Source: Rhodocyclaceae bacterium
GTDB taxonomy: Bacteria; Pseudomonadota; Gammaproteobacteria; Burkholderiales; Rhodocyclaceae
Assembly: GCA_020445745.1 (NCBI GenBank)
Contig: JAGRGB010000089.1
Coordinates: 20,419 to 84,418, forward strand
DNA length: 64,000 bases
Direction of reading: 5' to 3'
Part shown: positions 42,456-51,160 of the stretch, piece after piece
Position numbering within the stretch: position 1 is the first letter of the stretch
Layout: every line of letters begins with the position of its first letter
Translations under genes and position numbers: made by a program
Notes under the pieces: generated by a model
Database searches by the model: none
The model's input: the letters and a program-made list of their open reading frames with translations, nothing else
What the model was told of the DNA's origin: nothing

Positions 42456-43238
42456 TCACAGCAAGGACTGCAGCAGTCTGCCGACGGCCTCGAAGCCGCG
42501 GTCGAAGAAGTGCCGCATGGCTGGTGCGAACGCTTCCATCGACAGCATCAGGACGAGAAGGCCGGTGCCGAGCGTCACCGGGAATCCGATCGCGAAGATG
42601 TTGAGCTGGGGAGCCGCCCGGGTAAGCACGCCCATCGCGATATTGACCACCAGCAGGGTCGCCATGATCGGCATCGCGAGCAGCAGACCGGCCGCGAACA
42701 GCGTGGCCCCGAAATGTACGGCCGACATCCAGCCGCCGCCGTGCAGCGGCGTCGTGGCGACGGGCAACCATTCGAAACTGCGGATCACCACCTCCACCAG
42801 CAGCAGGTGTCCGTTCAGCGCGAGGAACAGCAGGCTGGTGATCAGCCCCATGAATTCGGCGACTACCGCGGTTCGCCCGCCCGAGTCGGGATCGAAGAAG
42901 GCAGCGAACGACAGACCCATCTGCAGGCCCACCAGCTCGCCGGCGACGTCGACGGCAGCAAAGGTGATGCGCATCACGATCGCGATGCCGACACCGATCA
43001 GAAACTGCTGGGCCATGATCGCCAGGCCCAGGCCGGACGCCGGCGGCACGGCAGGCATCGGCGGCAGCGAGGGCAGAACCGCCACCGCGACGCCCAGGCC
43101 GATCGCGACCCGTACCCGCAGCGGAATGCCCCGGTTGCCGAACAGGGGCGCCGAACTGACCATGCCCAGGATGCGCACCAACGGAAACATCAGCGCCGCA
43201 AGCCAGGCGTCGAGCTGGGCGTCGGTGACCGTCAGCAT
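42456..43238 (-). CDS. fliR: Flagellar export apparatus protein FliR
   Basis: A 260-residue inner-membrane protein with five to six hydrophobic helices and the FliR landmarks VRILGMVSSAPLFGNRGIP and NIFAIGFPVTLGTGLLVLM. It belongs to the FliPQR gate of the type III export apparatus. ATG at 43238 gives the normal length; the frame continues upstream into the fliQ region. It is the last gene of fliOPQR; flhB, which often follows, is absent here. Confidence 0.95.
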   Translation of the reverse strand: MLTVTDAQLDAWLAALMFPLVRILGMVSSAPLFGNRGIPLRVRVAIGLGVAVAVLPSLPPMPAVPPASGLGLAIMAQQFLIGVGIAIVMRITFAAVDVAGELVGLQMGLSFAAFFDPDSGGRTAVVAEFMGLITSLLFLALNGHLLLVEVVIRSFEWLPVATTPLHGGGWMSAVHFGATLFAAGLLLAMPIMATLLVVNIAMGVLTRAAPQLNIFAIGFPVTLGTGLLVLMLSMEAFAPAMRHFFDRGFEAVGRLLQSLL

Positions 43239-43252
43239 GCCATCCCGGCGTC

Positions 43253-43522
43253 CTAGCCGATCATTCCCGGGATCGAGCCGTAGAGGCGGTGGATGAAGTC
43301 GGTGACATGGGTGATCATCCACGGCCCCATCACCACCAGCGTGACGAAGATCGCGACCAGCTTCGGGACGAAGGTCAGCGTCATTTCGTTGATCTGGGTG
43401 GCCGCCTGGAAGATGCTGACCAGCAGACCCGTGGCGAGTGCCGCGAGAAACAACGGGGCGGATACCAGCAAGGTCAGTTCGACCGCCTGACGGCCGAGAT
43501 CGATGACGGTGGTCGGAGTCAT
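43253..43522 (-). CDS. fliQ: Flagellar export apparatus protein FliQ
   Basis: An 89-residue protein with two transmembrane helices and conserved FliQ sequence (TVIDLGRQAVELTLLVSAP, then LTFVPKLVAIFVTLVVMGPW). It forms part of the export gate with FliP and FliR. Normal size; 14 bases before fliR. Confidence 0.96.
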   Translation of the reverse strand: MTPTTVIDLGRQAVELTLLVSAPLFLAALATGLLVSIFQAATQINEMTLTFVPKLVAIFVTLVVMGPWMITHVTDFIHRLYGSIPGMIG

Positions 43523-43541
43523 ATCGATGTCCTTTGGTGGT

Positions 43542-44282
43542 TCAACCGAAACTTCTCACCAGCGAGCCGACCAGCAGGGTCCAGCCGTCCACCAGCACGA
43601 ACAGCATGATCTTGAACGGCAGCGAAACGATCACCGGGCTCATCATCATCATGCCCATCGACATCAGTACCGAGGCCACCACCATGTCGATGATCAGGAA
43701 CGGCAGGAAGACGATGAAGCCGATCTGGAACGCCGTCTTGAGTTCGGAGGTGACGAAGGCCGGAATGACGACGCGCAGCGGCAGATCCTCGGCCTTGTTC
43801 ACCGGTTCGGTGCGCGCCAGCGAGGCGAACAGTTCGAGATCGGGCTCGCGCACCTGGTCGAGCATGAACGATTTCACCGGAACGCTGGCTCGGCCCAGGG
43901 CTTCCTCGAGTCCGATGGTGTTTTCCGACAAGGGCAGGAAGGCGCTGGTATAGACGCGCTCGGCGACCGGCGACATCACGAAGAAGGTCAGGAACAGGCT
44001 GAGGCCGAGCAGCACCTGGTTCGGCGGCGAAGTCTGGGTGCCCATCGCCTGGCGCAACAGCGAGAAAACGATGATGATGCGCGTGAAGCTGGTCATCATC
44101 AGCACCGCTGCCGGGATGAACGACAGCAGGGTCAGCAATACCAGGGTCTGGATCGTCAGGCTGTAGCTGGTCCCACCGCCTGCGGTCGGCGCGCTGGTGA
44201 CTGCCGGCAGCGACTGGGCGAGCACGTCCGCCGCCGGCAGCACGGCAAGCAGGCATAGCGGGCGAATCCAGCGGGCCTGCAT
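43542..44282 (-). CDS. fliP: Flagellar export apparatus protein FliP
   Basis: A 246-residue membrane protein made with a signal peptide (about 1-22) as in E. coli. Core FliP sequence is present: LIPAAVLMMTSFTRIIIVFS, LLRQAMGTQTSPPNQVLLGL and MMSPVIVSLPFKIMLFVLVD. ATG at 44282 overlaps the fliO stop by one base; a GTG one codon earlier is possible. Confidence 0.96.
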   Translation of the reverse strand: MQARWIRPLCLLAVLPAADVLAQSLPAVTSAPTAGGGTSYSLTIQTLVLLTLLSFIPAAVLMMTSFTRIIIVFSLLRQAMGTQTSPPNQVLLGLSLFLTFFVMSPVAERVYTSAFLPLSENTIGLEEALGRASVPVKSFMLDQVREPDLELFASLARTEPVNKAEDLPLRVVIPAFVTSELKTAFQIGFIVFLPFLIIDMVVASVLMSMGMMMMSPVIVSLPFKIMLFVLVDGWTLLVGSLVRSFG

Positions 44283-44719
44283 CACGCGCGCCGCTCCAGG
44301 AGCCGCTGCAGTCGATCGGCAAAGCCCGCCGCCGTCGCGTCCGGCCGTTCCTCAGTCGCATCGCGGGGGAAATCGGCGGCGTCGAAGGTGTGCAGTCCTT
44401 CGACCTGGCCCTGGGCGACACCGAGCACCAGCAACTTGTCGCCGACCTCGACGAGTACCACGCGTTCCCGCGGTCCGACTGCCGCTGCACCCACAACCCG
44501 GAGGCTCGATGCGGCCGGCCCGCGCGGCAGCGACAGGCGCTTGATCAGCATCAGCGCACCGAACAGAAGGGCAAGCACCAGTCCGAGGCCGAGAACCATC
44601 TGACCGACCGTGCCGGCCAGGGACAATCCGTCCTCGGCGGCCGCCGATGCGGGCACGAGGAGCAGGGTCGTGAAACGGGCAATGCGCACGGGTGGGTCCG
44701 GGGCCGGTGGGGGTGTCAC
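44282..44719 (-). CDS. fliO: Flagellar export accessory protein FliO
   Basis: A 145-residue protein. An N-terminal hydrophobic stretch is followed by the transmembrane helix MVLGLGLVLALLFGALMLI and a small cytoplasmic domain with RVVGAAAVGPRERVVLVEVGDKLLVLGVA, typical of FliO, which stabilises FliP assembly. GTG at 44719 is selected because GAGG lies seven bases upstream; a TTG further upstream is less likely. This gene starts the fliOPQR block. It does not follow fliN as usual but sits 98 bases behind an mscS-like gene. Confidence 0.88.
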   Translation of the reverse strand: MTPPPAPDPPVRIARFTTLLLVPASAAAEDGLSLAGTVGQMVLGLGLVLALLFGALMLIKRLSLPRGPAASSLRVVGAAAVGPRERVVLVEVGDKLLVLGVAQGQVEGLHTFDAADFPRDATEERPDATAAGFADRLQRLLERRA

Positions 44720-44817
44720 CAAGGTACCTCGGCCAGCCGGCAATCCTTGCCGCAATTAGGTGGCAAAGAGACGCCCATTTCGGCCTTTCGCGGCCATCCC
44801 GACCGGATGGAACGTGA

Positions 44818-45690
44818 TCAGGCCGGCTGTCGTGCCTGTTCCGTCCGGCCCGCTTCCTTTTCGGCCTGCGCCTTGATCCGGTCGAGCAAGGCACAGGTGA
44901 TGTCGCGCTGCAGGTCCTCGGCACGGGTGAGCGGGCAGAACAGGGTCACCCGGAATGCCAGCTTGGCATTGTCGGTGGTGTGCACACTGACCACCGGCTC
45001 CGGGCCCGGCAGGTCGACACCGAGCTTGCGATCGATGCTCGCGCTCAACCGGCGGGCATCGCCCTCGAAGGTCGAGAATCGCGCATGGCAGTAACTCTCC
45101 AGCCAGTCCAGCATGCTACCGACTTCGGGCAAGTGATCCACGACGACGTCGAAGGAATGCAGCACGAAGTGGCGCAGCACGCGTTCGTTGCGTACCGGTC
45201 GTGTCAGGAAGATGCTGTTGGGCAGCACGATGCGATGGCCCGTGTAGTTCAACCCGCCATTGCTGACGCCCAGTTCGAGCATGCTCGTGCTCAACAGGTT
45301 GAAGTCGGTTACTTCGCCGCGGATACCGTCGACCCGGATCCAGTCACCGACCGAAAAACTGTTGGCGCCGGTGCGCAGCGCGAAGCCGCTGACGCACATC
45401 AGCAGTTCCTTGGTGGCGACGACCAAGGCGACGGTCACCGCGGTCAGGGACAGCAGCAAATTCTGCAGCAGCCCCAGCCAGATCATCAGCACCCCGGCCG
45501 CCAGCACGATGTTGAACGCGGTACGGACGTAGAAGATCTGGCGACGCTTCTGGGGCGTCAGCACGCTTTCGTCGGGCGTCAGCCGATGGACCGCAATGCG
45601 CCTGGCGACGGTGACCCCGACGACCACGAAGATCGTCAGGGATATACGCATCAGCATTTGCGGGTCGATCGCGAAGTCCGCGAGATTCAT
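44818..45690 (-). CDS. MscS-family small mechanosensitive channel
   Basis: A 290-residue membrane protein with about three N-terminal transmembrane helices and the MscS pore/beta-domain pattern: ALVVATKELLMCVSGFALRTGANSFSVGDWIRV, GEVTDFNLLSTSM and RIVLPNSIFL. It probably opens under osmotic downshock. It lacks the Gly/Ala-rich TM3 of E. coli MscS (AxxGAAGLAVG), so gating may differ. It lies between the two halves of the fliLMNOPQR set. The divergent gene at 45816 starts 125 bases away. Confidence 0.85.
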   Translation of the reverse strand: MNLADFAIDPQMLMRISLTIFVVVGVTVARRIAVHRLTPDESVLTPQKRRQIFYVRTAFNIVLAAGVLMIWLGLLQNLLLSLTAVTVALVVATKELLMCVSGFALRTGANSFSVGDWIRVDGIRGEVTDFNLLSTSMLELGVSNGGLNYTGHRIVLPNSIFLTRPVRNERVLRHFVLHSFDVVVDHLPEVGSMLDWLESYCHARFSTFEGDARRLSASIDRKLGVDLPGPEPVVSVHTTDNAKLAFRVTLFCPLTRAEDLQRDITCALLDRIKAQAEKEAGRTEQARQPA

Positions 45691-45815
45691 GGCGCTCGGT
45701 CTCCATGTGCGGTCAGCAGCATAGCGCCATCCGCGCGCCAGGGCGATCGCCGCCCCTCGCGCAAGGCCGACGCGATTGCGCTAAAGGTCGGACGGCGCCA
45801 GCCGTCAAAAGGGGC

Positions 45816-46163
45816 ATGAAGAAACGCAAGAAATTGCTTCCGCTCGGCGTCAAGAATCAGATCAAGACCGAACTGCCGGCGCTGATCGCGCTGGAGGCCG
45901 TCGGCCAGCCGTGGTTCTGCGAAGACCACCTCACCGACATGATGTCGCTGGCGATGGTCTGCATGGTGCTTGCGGACAAGGAGTCGGAGGTCCATCGGGA
46001 CGCATCCCGGCTCTTCCTGGAACTCGGCAAGCCGACCCTCGATGGCGAGAGTCTGCGACCACTGGTCGGTCGCACCAGCGTGTGGCTGCAGCGTCAGCCC
46101 AACGGCAAGGTCGAGCGGGCCATCGACCAGTTGCTCGGTACCCACTGCAAGGGCCCTTGCTAG
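45816..46163 (+). CDS. Conserved-looking hypothetical protein
   Basis: A 115-residue soluble protein with a basic start (MKKRKKLLPLGVKNQIK) and a helical body with AMVCMVLADKESEVHRDAS and a C-terminal Cys pair (HCKGPC). No family recognised. It is the only plus-strand gene inside the fliL-fliR block. It is divergent from mscS and convergent with the SDR gene. The upstream open frame is not protein-like, so ATG at 45816 is used; no clear ribosome site. Confidence 0.6.
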   Translation: MKKRKKLLPLGVKNQIKTELPALIALEAVGQPWFCEDHLTDMMSLAMVCMVLADKESEVHRDASRLFLELGKPTLDGESLRPLVGRTSVWLQRQPNGKVERAIDQLLGTHCKGPC

Positions 46164-46260
46164 ACCCCCGCATCCGGTTCCTCCCGCGGAAGATCGCTGC
46201 ACGCCACCGCCGGCTCCGGCAAATGCGGATGTCGGTCAGGACAGCCGGCTCTCGCCCAGG

Positions 46261-46989
46261 TCACAGGTCTCGGATGTCGGCGATCACCTGTTGGCCAAAG
46301 GTCGGCGACAGCAGGAAACCGACCAGACGACGTCCGCATTCGTCGGGCGACTGCAGTTGCCCGTCGCGGTGCAGGGCGCGGAAGCGCTCGATAGCCGGGA
46401 AGTCCGCGGACGTCGATGAACGGATCAGGGTCTGCATGCCGGTGTCGATGACGCCGGGCGCGACACTGGCCACCCGCAACCCCGGGATCTCGTCGAGATC
46501 CAGCGCGCGCGCGTGATGGTCTAGCGCGGCCTTCGACGCGCAATACACGCTCCAGCCGGCATACGCGGCTCGCGCGGCGCCACTCGAAACGTGCAGCAGC
46601 CGTCGGTCACCCGCCGCGCCGGTGGCGGAGACGAACGCGTCGCTGAGGATCAGGGCGGCGGTGACATTGACGCCGATGGCTCGTGCGATGGCGTCGCCGC
46701 CCTGGTGCCCGACCGGGCCGATCGGCTCCAGCGCGCCGGCGTTGTTGACCAGGAGCATCGATTCGTCACCGGCGAGGAACGTCTTCCATTCGCCGTTCGC
46801 CGTCAGCGCCGCCAGCCGATGGCTGTCGCCGAGATCGATCGGTATTTGTCGGAGTCGCTCGCCGTAGCGGGCTGCGAGCCCGTCGTTGCCGTGCCTCGAC
46901 AGCGCCAACACCGATGCACCTGCTTCCAGCAGTGCCCCACAGATGCCGGCCCCGAGTCCGCGTGAATGCCCCGTCAGGATCGCGCGCAT
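46261..46989 (-). CDS. Short-chain dehydrogenase/reductase
   Basis: A 242-residue classical SDR. The NAD(P)-binding T-G-x3-G-x-G motif is TGHSRGLG at about 7-14, NNAG appears as LVNNAGALEP, and the active site has Ser (VSSGAA) and Y-x3-K (YCASK). An Arg follows the glycine motif (HSRG), which suggests NADPH. The substrate is unknown. It lies 111 bases behind fliN in the same direction, interrupting the usual fliN-fliO order, and is probably read from the fli promoter unless it has its own. Confidence 0.88.
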   Translation of the reverse strand: MRAILTGHSRGLGAGICGALLEAGASVLALSRHGNDGLAARYGERLRQIPIDLGDSHRLAALTANGEWKTFLAGDESMLLVNNAGALEPIGPVGHQGGDAIARAIGVNVTAALILSDAFVSATGAAGDRRLLHVSSGAARAAYAGWSVYCASKAALDHHARALDLDEIPGLRVASVAPGVIDTGMQTLIRSSTSADFPAIERFRALHRDGQLQSPDECGRRLVGFLLSPTFGQQVIADIRDL

Positions 46990-47100
46990 CGACGATTCTC
47001 CGTGTCGTGGTTCGATGTGCTCAGTGTGAACCGTGCAGCCGTGACTGGCCAGTCGCGCAAGCCGGACCGCTCGCCGGCGTCATGCCATATTGCGCCGCCT

Positions 47101-47589
47101 TCAGCTGCGCAATTTTCTCATTCGTTCGGAAGGCGTGATGATGTCGGTGAGCCTGATGCCGAACTTGTCGTTGACGACGACGACCTCGCCCTGGGCGATC
47201 AGGGTGCCATTGACCAGCACGTCCATCGGCTCGCCGGCGAGTCCGTCGAGTTCGACCACCGAGCCGTGAGCGAGCTGCAGCAGGTTGCGGATCGACAACT
47301 TGGTCCTGCCCAGTTCCACCGTCAGCTGGACCGGGATGTCCATGATCATGTCGAAGTCGTTCAGCGAGCCGGAACCCTTGCCGGATGCCCCGAAGTCCGG
47401 GAACAGCTGGCTTGCCGGCTTCGCCTGAAACGGCGATTCGTCGTCGCCGGCGCCATTGCCCGCGGCTGCTTCGCGCAGTGCCGCTTCGACGTCAGCGTCA
47501 TTCATGTCGTCGACGCCGTCCTCGGCCGCGGCCTGTTCCTGCATTGCCGCCGCCCAGTCGTCGTCGGTGATCTGTTCTTCGTCAGCCAT
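47101..47589 (-). CDS. fliN: Flagellar motor switch protein FliN
   Basis: A 162-residue protein with an acidic N-terminal extension and a C-terminal SpoA domain (about 85-160: MDIPVQLTVELGRTKLSIRNLLQLAHGSVVELD, EVVVVNDKFGIRLTDI). It forms the bottom of the C ring with FliM. Of two adjacent ATGs, the one at 47589 is better spaced from AAGGAG (six bases). It overlaps the fliM 3' end by eight bases. Confidence 0.95.
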   Translation of the reverse strand: MADEEQITDDDWAAAMQEQAAAEDGVDDMNDADVEAALREAAAGNGAGDDESPFQAKPASQLFPDFGASGKGSGSLNDFDMIMDIPVQLTVELGRTKLSIRNLLQLAHGSVVELDGLAGEPMDVLVNGTLIAQGEVVVVNDKFGIRLTDIITPSERMRKLRS

Positions 47590-48589
47590 CATCGTCTCCT
47601 TGCGGCAGCGGTTCTGGATCCGCCTGCATCAGGAATCTCTCGACCTTCATCGCGTAGCGGCCGTTGAGCACGCCGTAGCGTCCCTGCAGCACCCCGACGT
47701 CATCCACTTCGGCCTGGATCAGTTCCGGCACGTCCAGCGGGATGATGTCCCCTGGTTTCATGTTCACAATGTCGCCCAGCGTGACCGTCGCGGTGCCGAG
47801 CTTGGCGACCAGGCTGACCTGGGCAGACTGCAACTGGCGCCCCATCGTCTGCACCCAGCGGTTGTCCTGGGTGATGTGATCGCTCTGCATCGTCGAATAG
47901 AGCATTTCGCGGATCGGCTCGACCATCGAGTAGGGCAGGCAGACATGCATCTCGGCCTGGGAGCCGCCGAACTCAAGCGAAAAGGCGCTCGCCACGACGA
48001 TCTCGCTCGGCGTGGCGATGTTGGCGAACTGGGAATTCATCTCGGAGCGCACATACTCGAACGTCAGTTGATACACCGGTGCCCAGGCCCGCTGGTATTC
48101 GGTAAACACGACACTCAGCAGACCCTGGATGATGCGTTGTTCGGTCGGCGTGAAGTCACGACCCTCGACTCGTGTATGGAAGCGGCCGTCGCCGCCGAAC
48201 ATGTTGTCCACGACCAGGAACACCAGATTCGGATCGAACACGACCAGTCCGGTGCCGCGCAGCGGCTTGGCCGTTACCAGGTTGAGGTTGGTGGGCACCA
48301 CCAGATTACGGACGAACTCGCTGTACTTCTGGACCTTGATCGGCCCGACCGACACTTCGGCGTTACGGTGCATGTAGTTGAAAAGGCCGATCCGCAGGTA
48401 GCGGGCGAAGCGTTCGTTGATGAGCTCCATCGTGGGCATGCGCCCACGCACGATGCGCTCCTGCGTCGCCAGATCGTACGGGCGGACGCCATCGGTACTC
48501 TGTTCCTCCTGGTCCGAGTCATCGGATTCCCCGGTGACGCCGCGCAGCAGTGCGTCGACTTCGTCCTGGGAAAGAAAGTCCGATGACAT
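47582..48589 (-). CDS. fliM: Flagellar motor switch protein FliM
   Basis: A 335-residue switch protein. The N-terminal CheY-P docking peptide is intact (LSQDEVDALLRG, about 6-17), the middle domain has GGDGRFHTRVEGRDFTPTEQ-like sequence (about 128-150), and the C-terminal SpoA domain runs about 255-325. It controls rotation direction. Order fliL-fliM-fliN is normal. Confidence 0.97.
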   Translation of the reverse strand: MSSDFLSQDEVDALLRGVTGESDDSDQEEQSTDGVRPYDLATQERIVRGRMPTMELINERFARYLRIGLFNYMHRNAEVSVGPIKVQKYSEFVRNLVVPTNLNLVTAKPLRGTGLVVFDPNLVFLVVDNMFGGDGRFHTRVEGRDFTPTEQRIIQGLLSVVFTEYQRAWAPVYQLTFEYVRSEMNSQFANIATPSEIVVASAFSLEFGGSQAEMHVCLPYSMVEPIREMLYSTMQSDHITQDNRWVQTMGRQLQSAQVSLVAKLGTATVTLGDIVNMKPGDIIPLDVPELIQAEVDDVGVLQGRYGVLNGRYAMKVERFLMQADPEPLPQGDDDG

Positions 48590-48604
48590 GGTTCGCTCTG
48601 CGGC

Positions 48605-49168
48605 CTACTGCACGATGAACGAATCGAACAACACTGCCAGGATCGGGCCCCATGGCTCGGTATTGGCTGTCCGCCGCGATTGTTTCGGGGGCTCGAATCC
48701 GAGCACGTAGTTGGTTTCGATCATGATCTCTTCGGCAAGGATTTCGCGACCCTCGATATTGGCGACCTCGGACGGCAGCTTGCTCGACAGCAGCAGATTG
48801 ATGCGATGCCGGATCTCCGGCATGAACACCTTGAGATCCTCGGCGATCGCCGGCTCTGTGACCTTGAGCTGGATCACCGCCTGCAGGTAGTGATCGCCTT
48901 CGCCCGGCTGCAGGTTCACCGTGAAGGCGTCGAGCGGGATGAAGGTCGGCGGCTTGCTTCGGTCCACCGTAAGCTTCGGTGGCTCGTTGGCATGCTCGTC
49001 CGCGTGCTTGTCGTCGCTCTTCTTGGTGAGCAGCAGGAAGGCGGTGGCGCCTACCGCGACGAGCAGCAGCAGGACCAGCGCGATGAGAATCAGGATGAGT
49101 TTCTTGCCGCGCTGCGGTGCGGGGGCGTCGCCTTCCTCGGCTTCAGGTTTGGCGGGCGCTTTGGCCAT
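48605..49168 (-). CDS. fliL: Flagellar basal body protein FliL
   Basis: A 187-residue bitopic protein: short cytoplasmic N-terminus, one transmembrane helix (KLILILIALVLLLLVAVG, about 21-38) and a stomatin-like periplasmic domain (FTVNLQPGEGDHYLQAVIQLKV, LKVFMPEIRHRINLLLSSK). It supports the stator at high load. AAAGGAG lies six bases before the ATG. Confidence 0.93.
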   Translation of the reverse strand: MAKAPAKPEAEEGDAPAPQRGKKLILILIALVLLLLVAVGATAFLLLTKKSDDKHADEHANEPPKLTVDRSKPPTFIPLDAFTVNLQPGEGDHYLQAVIQLKVTEPAIAEDLKVFMPEIRHRINLLLSSKLPSEVANIEGREILAEEIMIETNYVLGFEPPKQSRRTANTEPWGPILAVLFDSFIVQ

Positions 49169-49261
49169 TACATGCTCCTTTCGTTGCTGCCTCGATTTTC
49201 CCTCTTCGCCGCTTGCGTCAAGCGCGAAATAGACGGTGCCATCACCCGCTATTTCGCCGCC

Positions 49262-50590
49262 TCAGGCGAAGGTGTCGATCAGGCCGGTCGCTGCGGTTGT
49301 CCACGGCCGGGCGCCATTTCTGACGGCGTCGGCCGGATTCGAAATGTGATCGCCGCCGTGATATCGGGCGCCCTGGCGTCCGTCGCCGGCATGCTGTTCC
49401 GAGCGCGTGCCGACGCTGCTTTGGCCGAGCTGGATGCCGGCTTCCGCAAGCATTTCGCGCAGGCGCGGCATGGCCTGCTCGAGGGCGTCGCGCGCGCTCT
49501 GGCTGTTCGCCACGAATTGGGCGGTCGCTTGTTCTGCGGATATCGTCAGCGAGACCTCGACGCGGCCGAGCTGCGGAGGGGTCAGTATCAGCTCGGCCTT
49601 GCTCTCGCCGCGCCTCGCGAACAGCATCACGCGCTGACCGACGTCGTCCGCGAAGCCGGGTTGGCCGGCGGGGGTGGCCACGAATGCGGTGGGCGCCGGT
49701 GCGTTCGGTGTCGCTGTCTGCCGGATCGCAGCCTGTACCGGGTTGTGCTGGGCTGCCGGCTGCGGAAGCTCGACGCCGCGTTCGCCGCTGCGGCCGGAAA
49801 CCTCGGTGGCGGCCGCCATGGCAGTGTCCGCTGGACGCAACGCCGGCACCGCGGGCCGCAGACGATGCACCTCGCGCAGAAGCTGGGCGTCATTGGGCGT
49901 TGGCGGGCGGCCACCATCATCGACCGCTTCCGGTTCCGCCGTGGGCGCTGCGGCGGCGATGCGGCCCGGCGCCGCGGCGACCTGGGAGGGTGCTTGTGTC
50001 AGGCGCGCTTCGCGGCGCTCGCCGGCGTTGCCCGAGTCGGGGCCGGCATCCTCAGCCGCGGCATCGTTCGGCGAGCCATCGGTCTTCGTCTCGAGCTTTG
50101 TGGTCGCGGCATCAGCGGCATCGACCGCAATGGTGATCTGGCCGGCTTGGGGGGCGGCAATCGGTGCCGGCACGCCGTTGCCGTCAGCGGCAGGCAATGC
50201 CGGCAGCGCGGCCGTGGCCGGGGCCTGTGCGGGAGTGGCGTCGGACTGGGCCGGTGTGGCCTCCGCTTGCTGCGCAGGCTCCTCGGCGTCGGCCTGCGAT
50301 TTTCCACTGCCATCCGCATGTTTCGCGACCGTGGGGCCCTCGCTGCGATCCCGTTCCGTCGTCGCCGGGCTGGCTTCCGATGGACGCTTGTCGTCACGAG
50401 ACGCCGCGTCGGCGTCGAGCGCGCGGCGCTCGCCGACGCGCCGTTCGTCCATCTGGGCCTGCAGAGTGCGTGAAAAGCTGTCGGGGCCGGATCCGGCCTC
50501 CGTCGCCGAAGCGGCCGGCTGGCTCTTCGGACTGGATTCCGAGGGCCGTTTCGCGGCACTCGGGTCGGTAGCTAGAAAGATCTCGGGCAT
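49262..50590 (-). CDS. fliK: Flagellar hook-length control protein FliK
   Basis: A 442-residue secreted ruler protein. A long Ala/Pro/Asp/Glu-rich region of low complexity (about 1-320) precedes the C-terminal FliK domain with ELILTPPQLGRVEVSLTIS and SARDALEQAMPRLREMLAEAG. The domain flips FlhB specificity from hook to filament export once the hook is long enough. ATG at 50590 gives a start MPEIFL; the frame is open 170 codons further but runs through fliJ. It lies between fliJ and fliL. A second, different FliK-like gene is at 60.5-61.7 kb. Confidence 0.88.
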   Translation of the reverse strand: MPEIFLATDPSAAKRPSESSPKSQPAASATEAGSGPDSFSRTLQAQMDERRVGERRALDADAASRDDKRPSEASPATTERDRSEGPTVAKHADGSGKSQADAEEPAQQAEATPAQSDATPAQAPATAALPALPAADGNGVPAPIAAPQAGQITIAVDAADAATTKLETKTDGSPNDAAAEDAGPDSGNAGERREARLTQAPSQVAAAPGRIAAAAPTAEPEAVDDGGRPPTPNDAQLLREVHRLRPAVPALRPADTAMAAATEVSGRSGERGVELPQPAAQHNPVQAAIRQTATPNAPAPTAFVATPAGQPGFADDVGQRVMLFARRGESKAELILTPPQLGRVEVSLTISAEQATAQFVANSQSARDALEQAMPRLREMLAEAGIQLGQSSVGTRSEQHAGDGRQGARYHGGDHISNPADAVRNGARPWTTAATGLIDTFA

Positions 50591-50649
50591 CGCCTGGGTC
50601 CTCGTGATGGCAAGCTCGAGAACATTCCTGCAAGGCCTATGCCAGCACG

Positions 50650-51096
50650 CTAGCCATCCTTCCGGTTGCGCCCCAGCTTGGCGGCATGCTCGTCGGTCAG
50701 GTGCTGGTCGCGCCGGGCTTCCTTGCGTGCCTGTTGCTTGTCGTGCCGTTGCGACAAGGCATCGATGGCCTTCATCCGGTTGCGCTCTGCGATCCATGCC
50801 TGCTGGCCGGCGACCATGCGGTCGTGGGACTCGGCGACGATGCGCTGCTGCTGCTCGATGGCTTCGTCGAGACGGGCGATGAAGGCGCTGAAATTGCGCC
50901 ATGCATCCGGTCCGATACCCGCGCGCGCTGCATCCATGAAACGCGCCTGATACTCGTCTCGATACTGCTGCAGCAGGGTCAGCTTGCGATCGTCCTCCTG
51001 CTCGGCACCGATCAGTTCGCCCAGTCTGCGGGCGGCATCGTCGGTGCGCTCGTGCGCCAAGTCCAGCAGCCTCTGCAGTGGAAAGTTCTCGCTCAT
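50650..51096 (-). CDS. fliJ: Flagellar export chaperone FliJ
   Basis: A 148-residue, highly charged, almost entirely helical protein (LQRLLDLAHERTDDAARRLGEL, later KQQARKEARRDQHLTDEHAAK), as expected for the coiled-coil FliJ. It activates the export gate and sits in the FliI hexamer like the gamma subunit of F1. Immediate neighbour of fliI. Confidence 0.88.
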   Translation of the reverse strand: MSENFPLQRLLDLAHERTDDAARRLGELIGAEQEDDRKLTLLQQYRDEYQARFMDAARAGIGPDAWRNFSAFIARLDEAIEQQQRIVAESHDRMVAGQQAWIAERNRMKAIDALSQRHDKQQARKEARRDQHLTDEHAAKLGRNRKDG

Positions 51097-51160
51097 CCAC
51101 GAACTGCCTTATCGGACGGGCGACACGAATCTTTAGGGCGCGGCTGGGTCGTCGTCGCAG

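Noticed and set aside
44719-44817. Sigma-54-like TTGCCACCTAATTGC upstream of fliO
   Set aside because: The invariant GG at -24 reads TG, so it is unlikely to work.
49169-49261. Sigma-54-like TGGCACC upstream of fliL
   Set aside because: The -24 half is good, but no GC occurs 12 bases further on.
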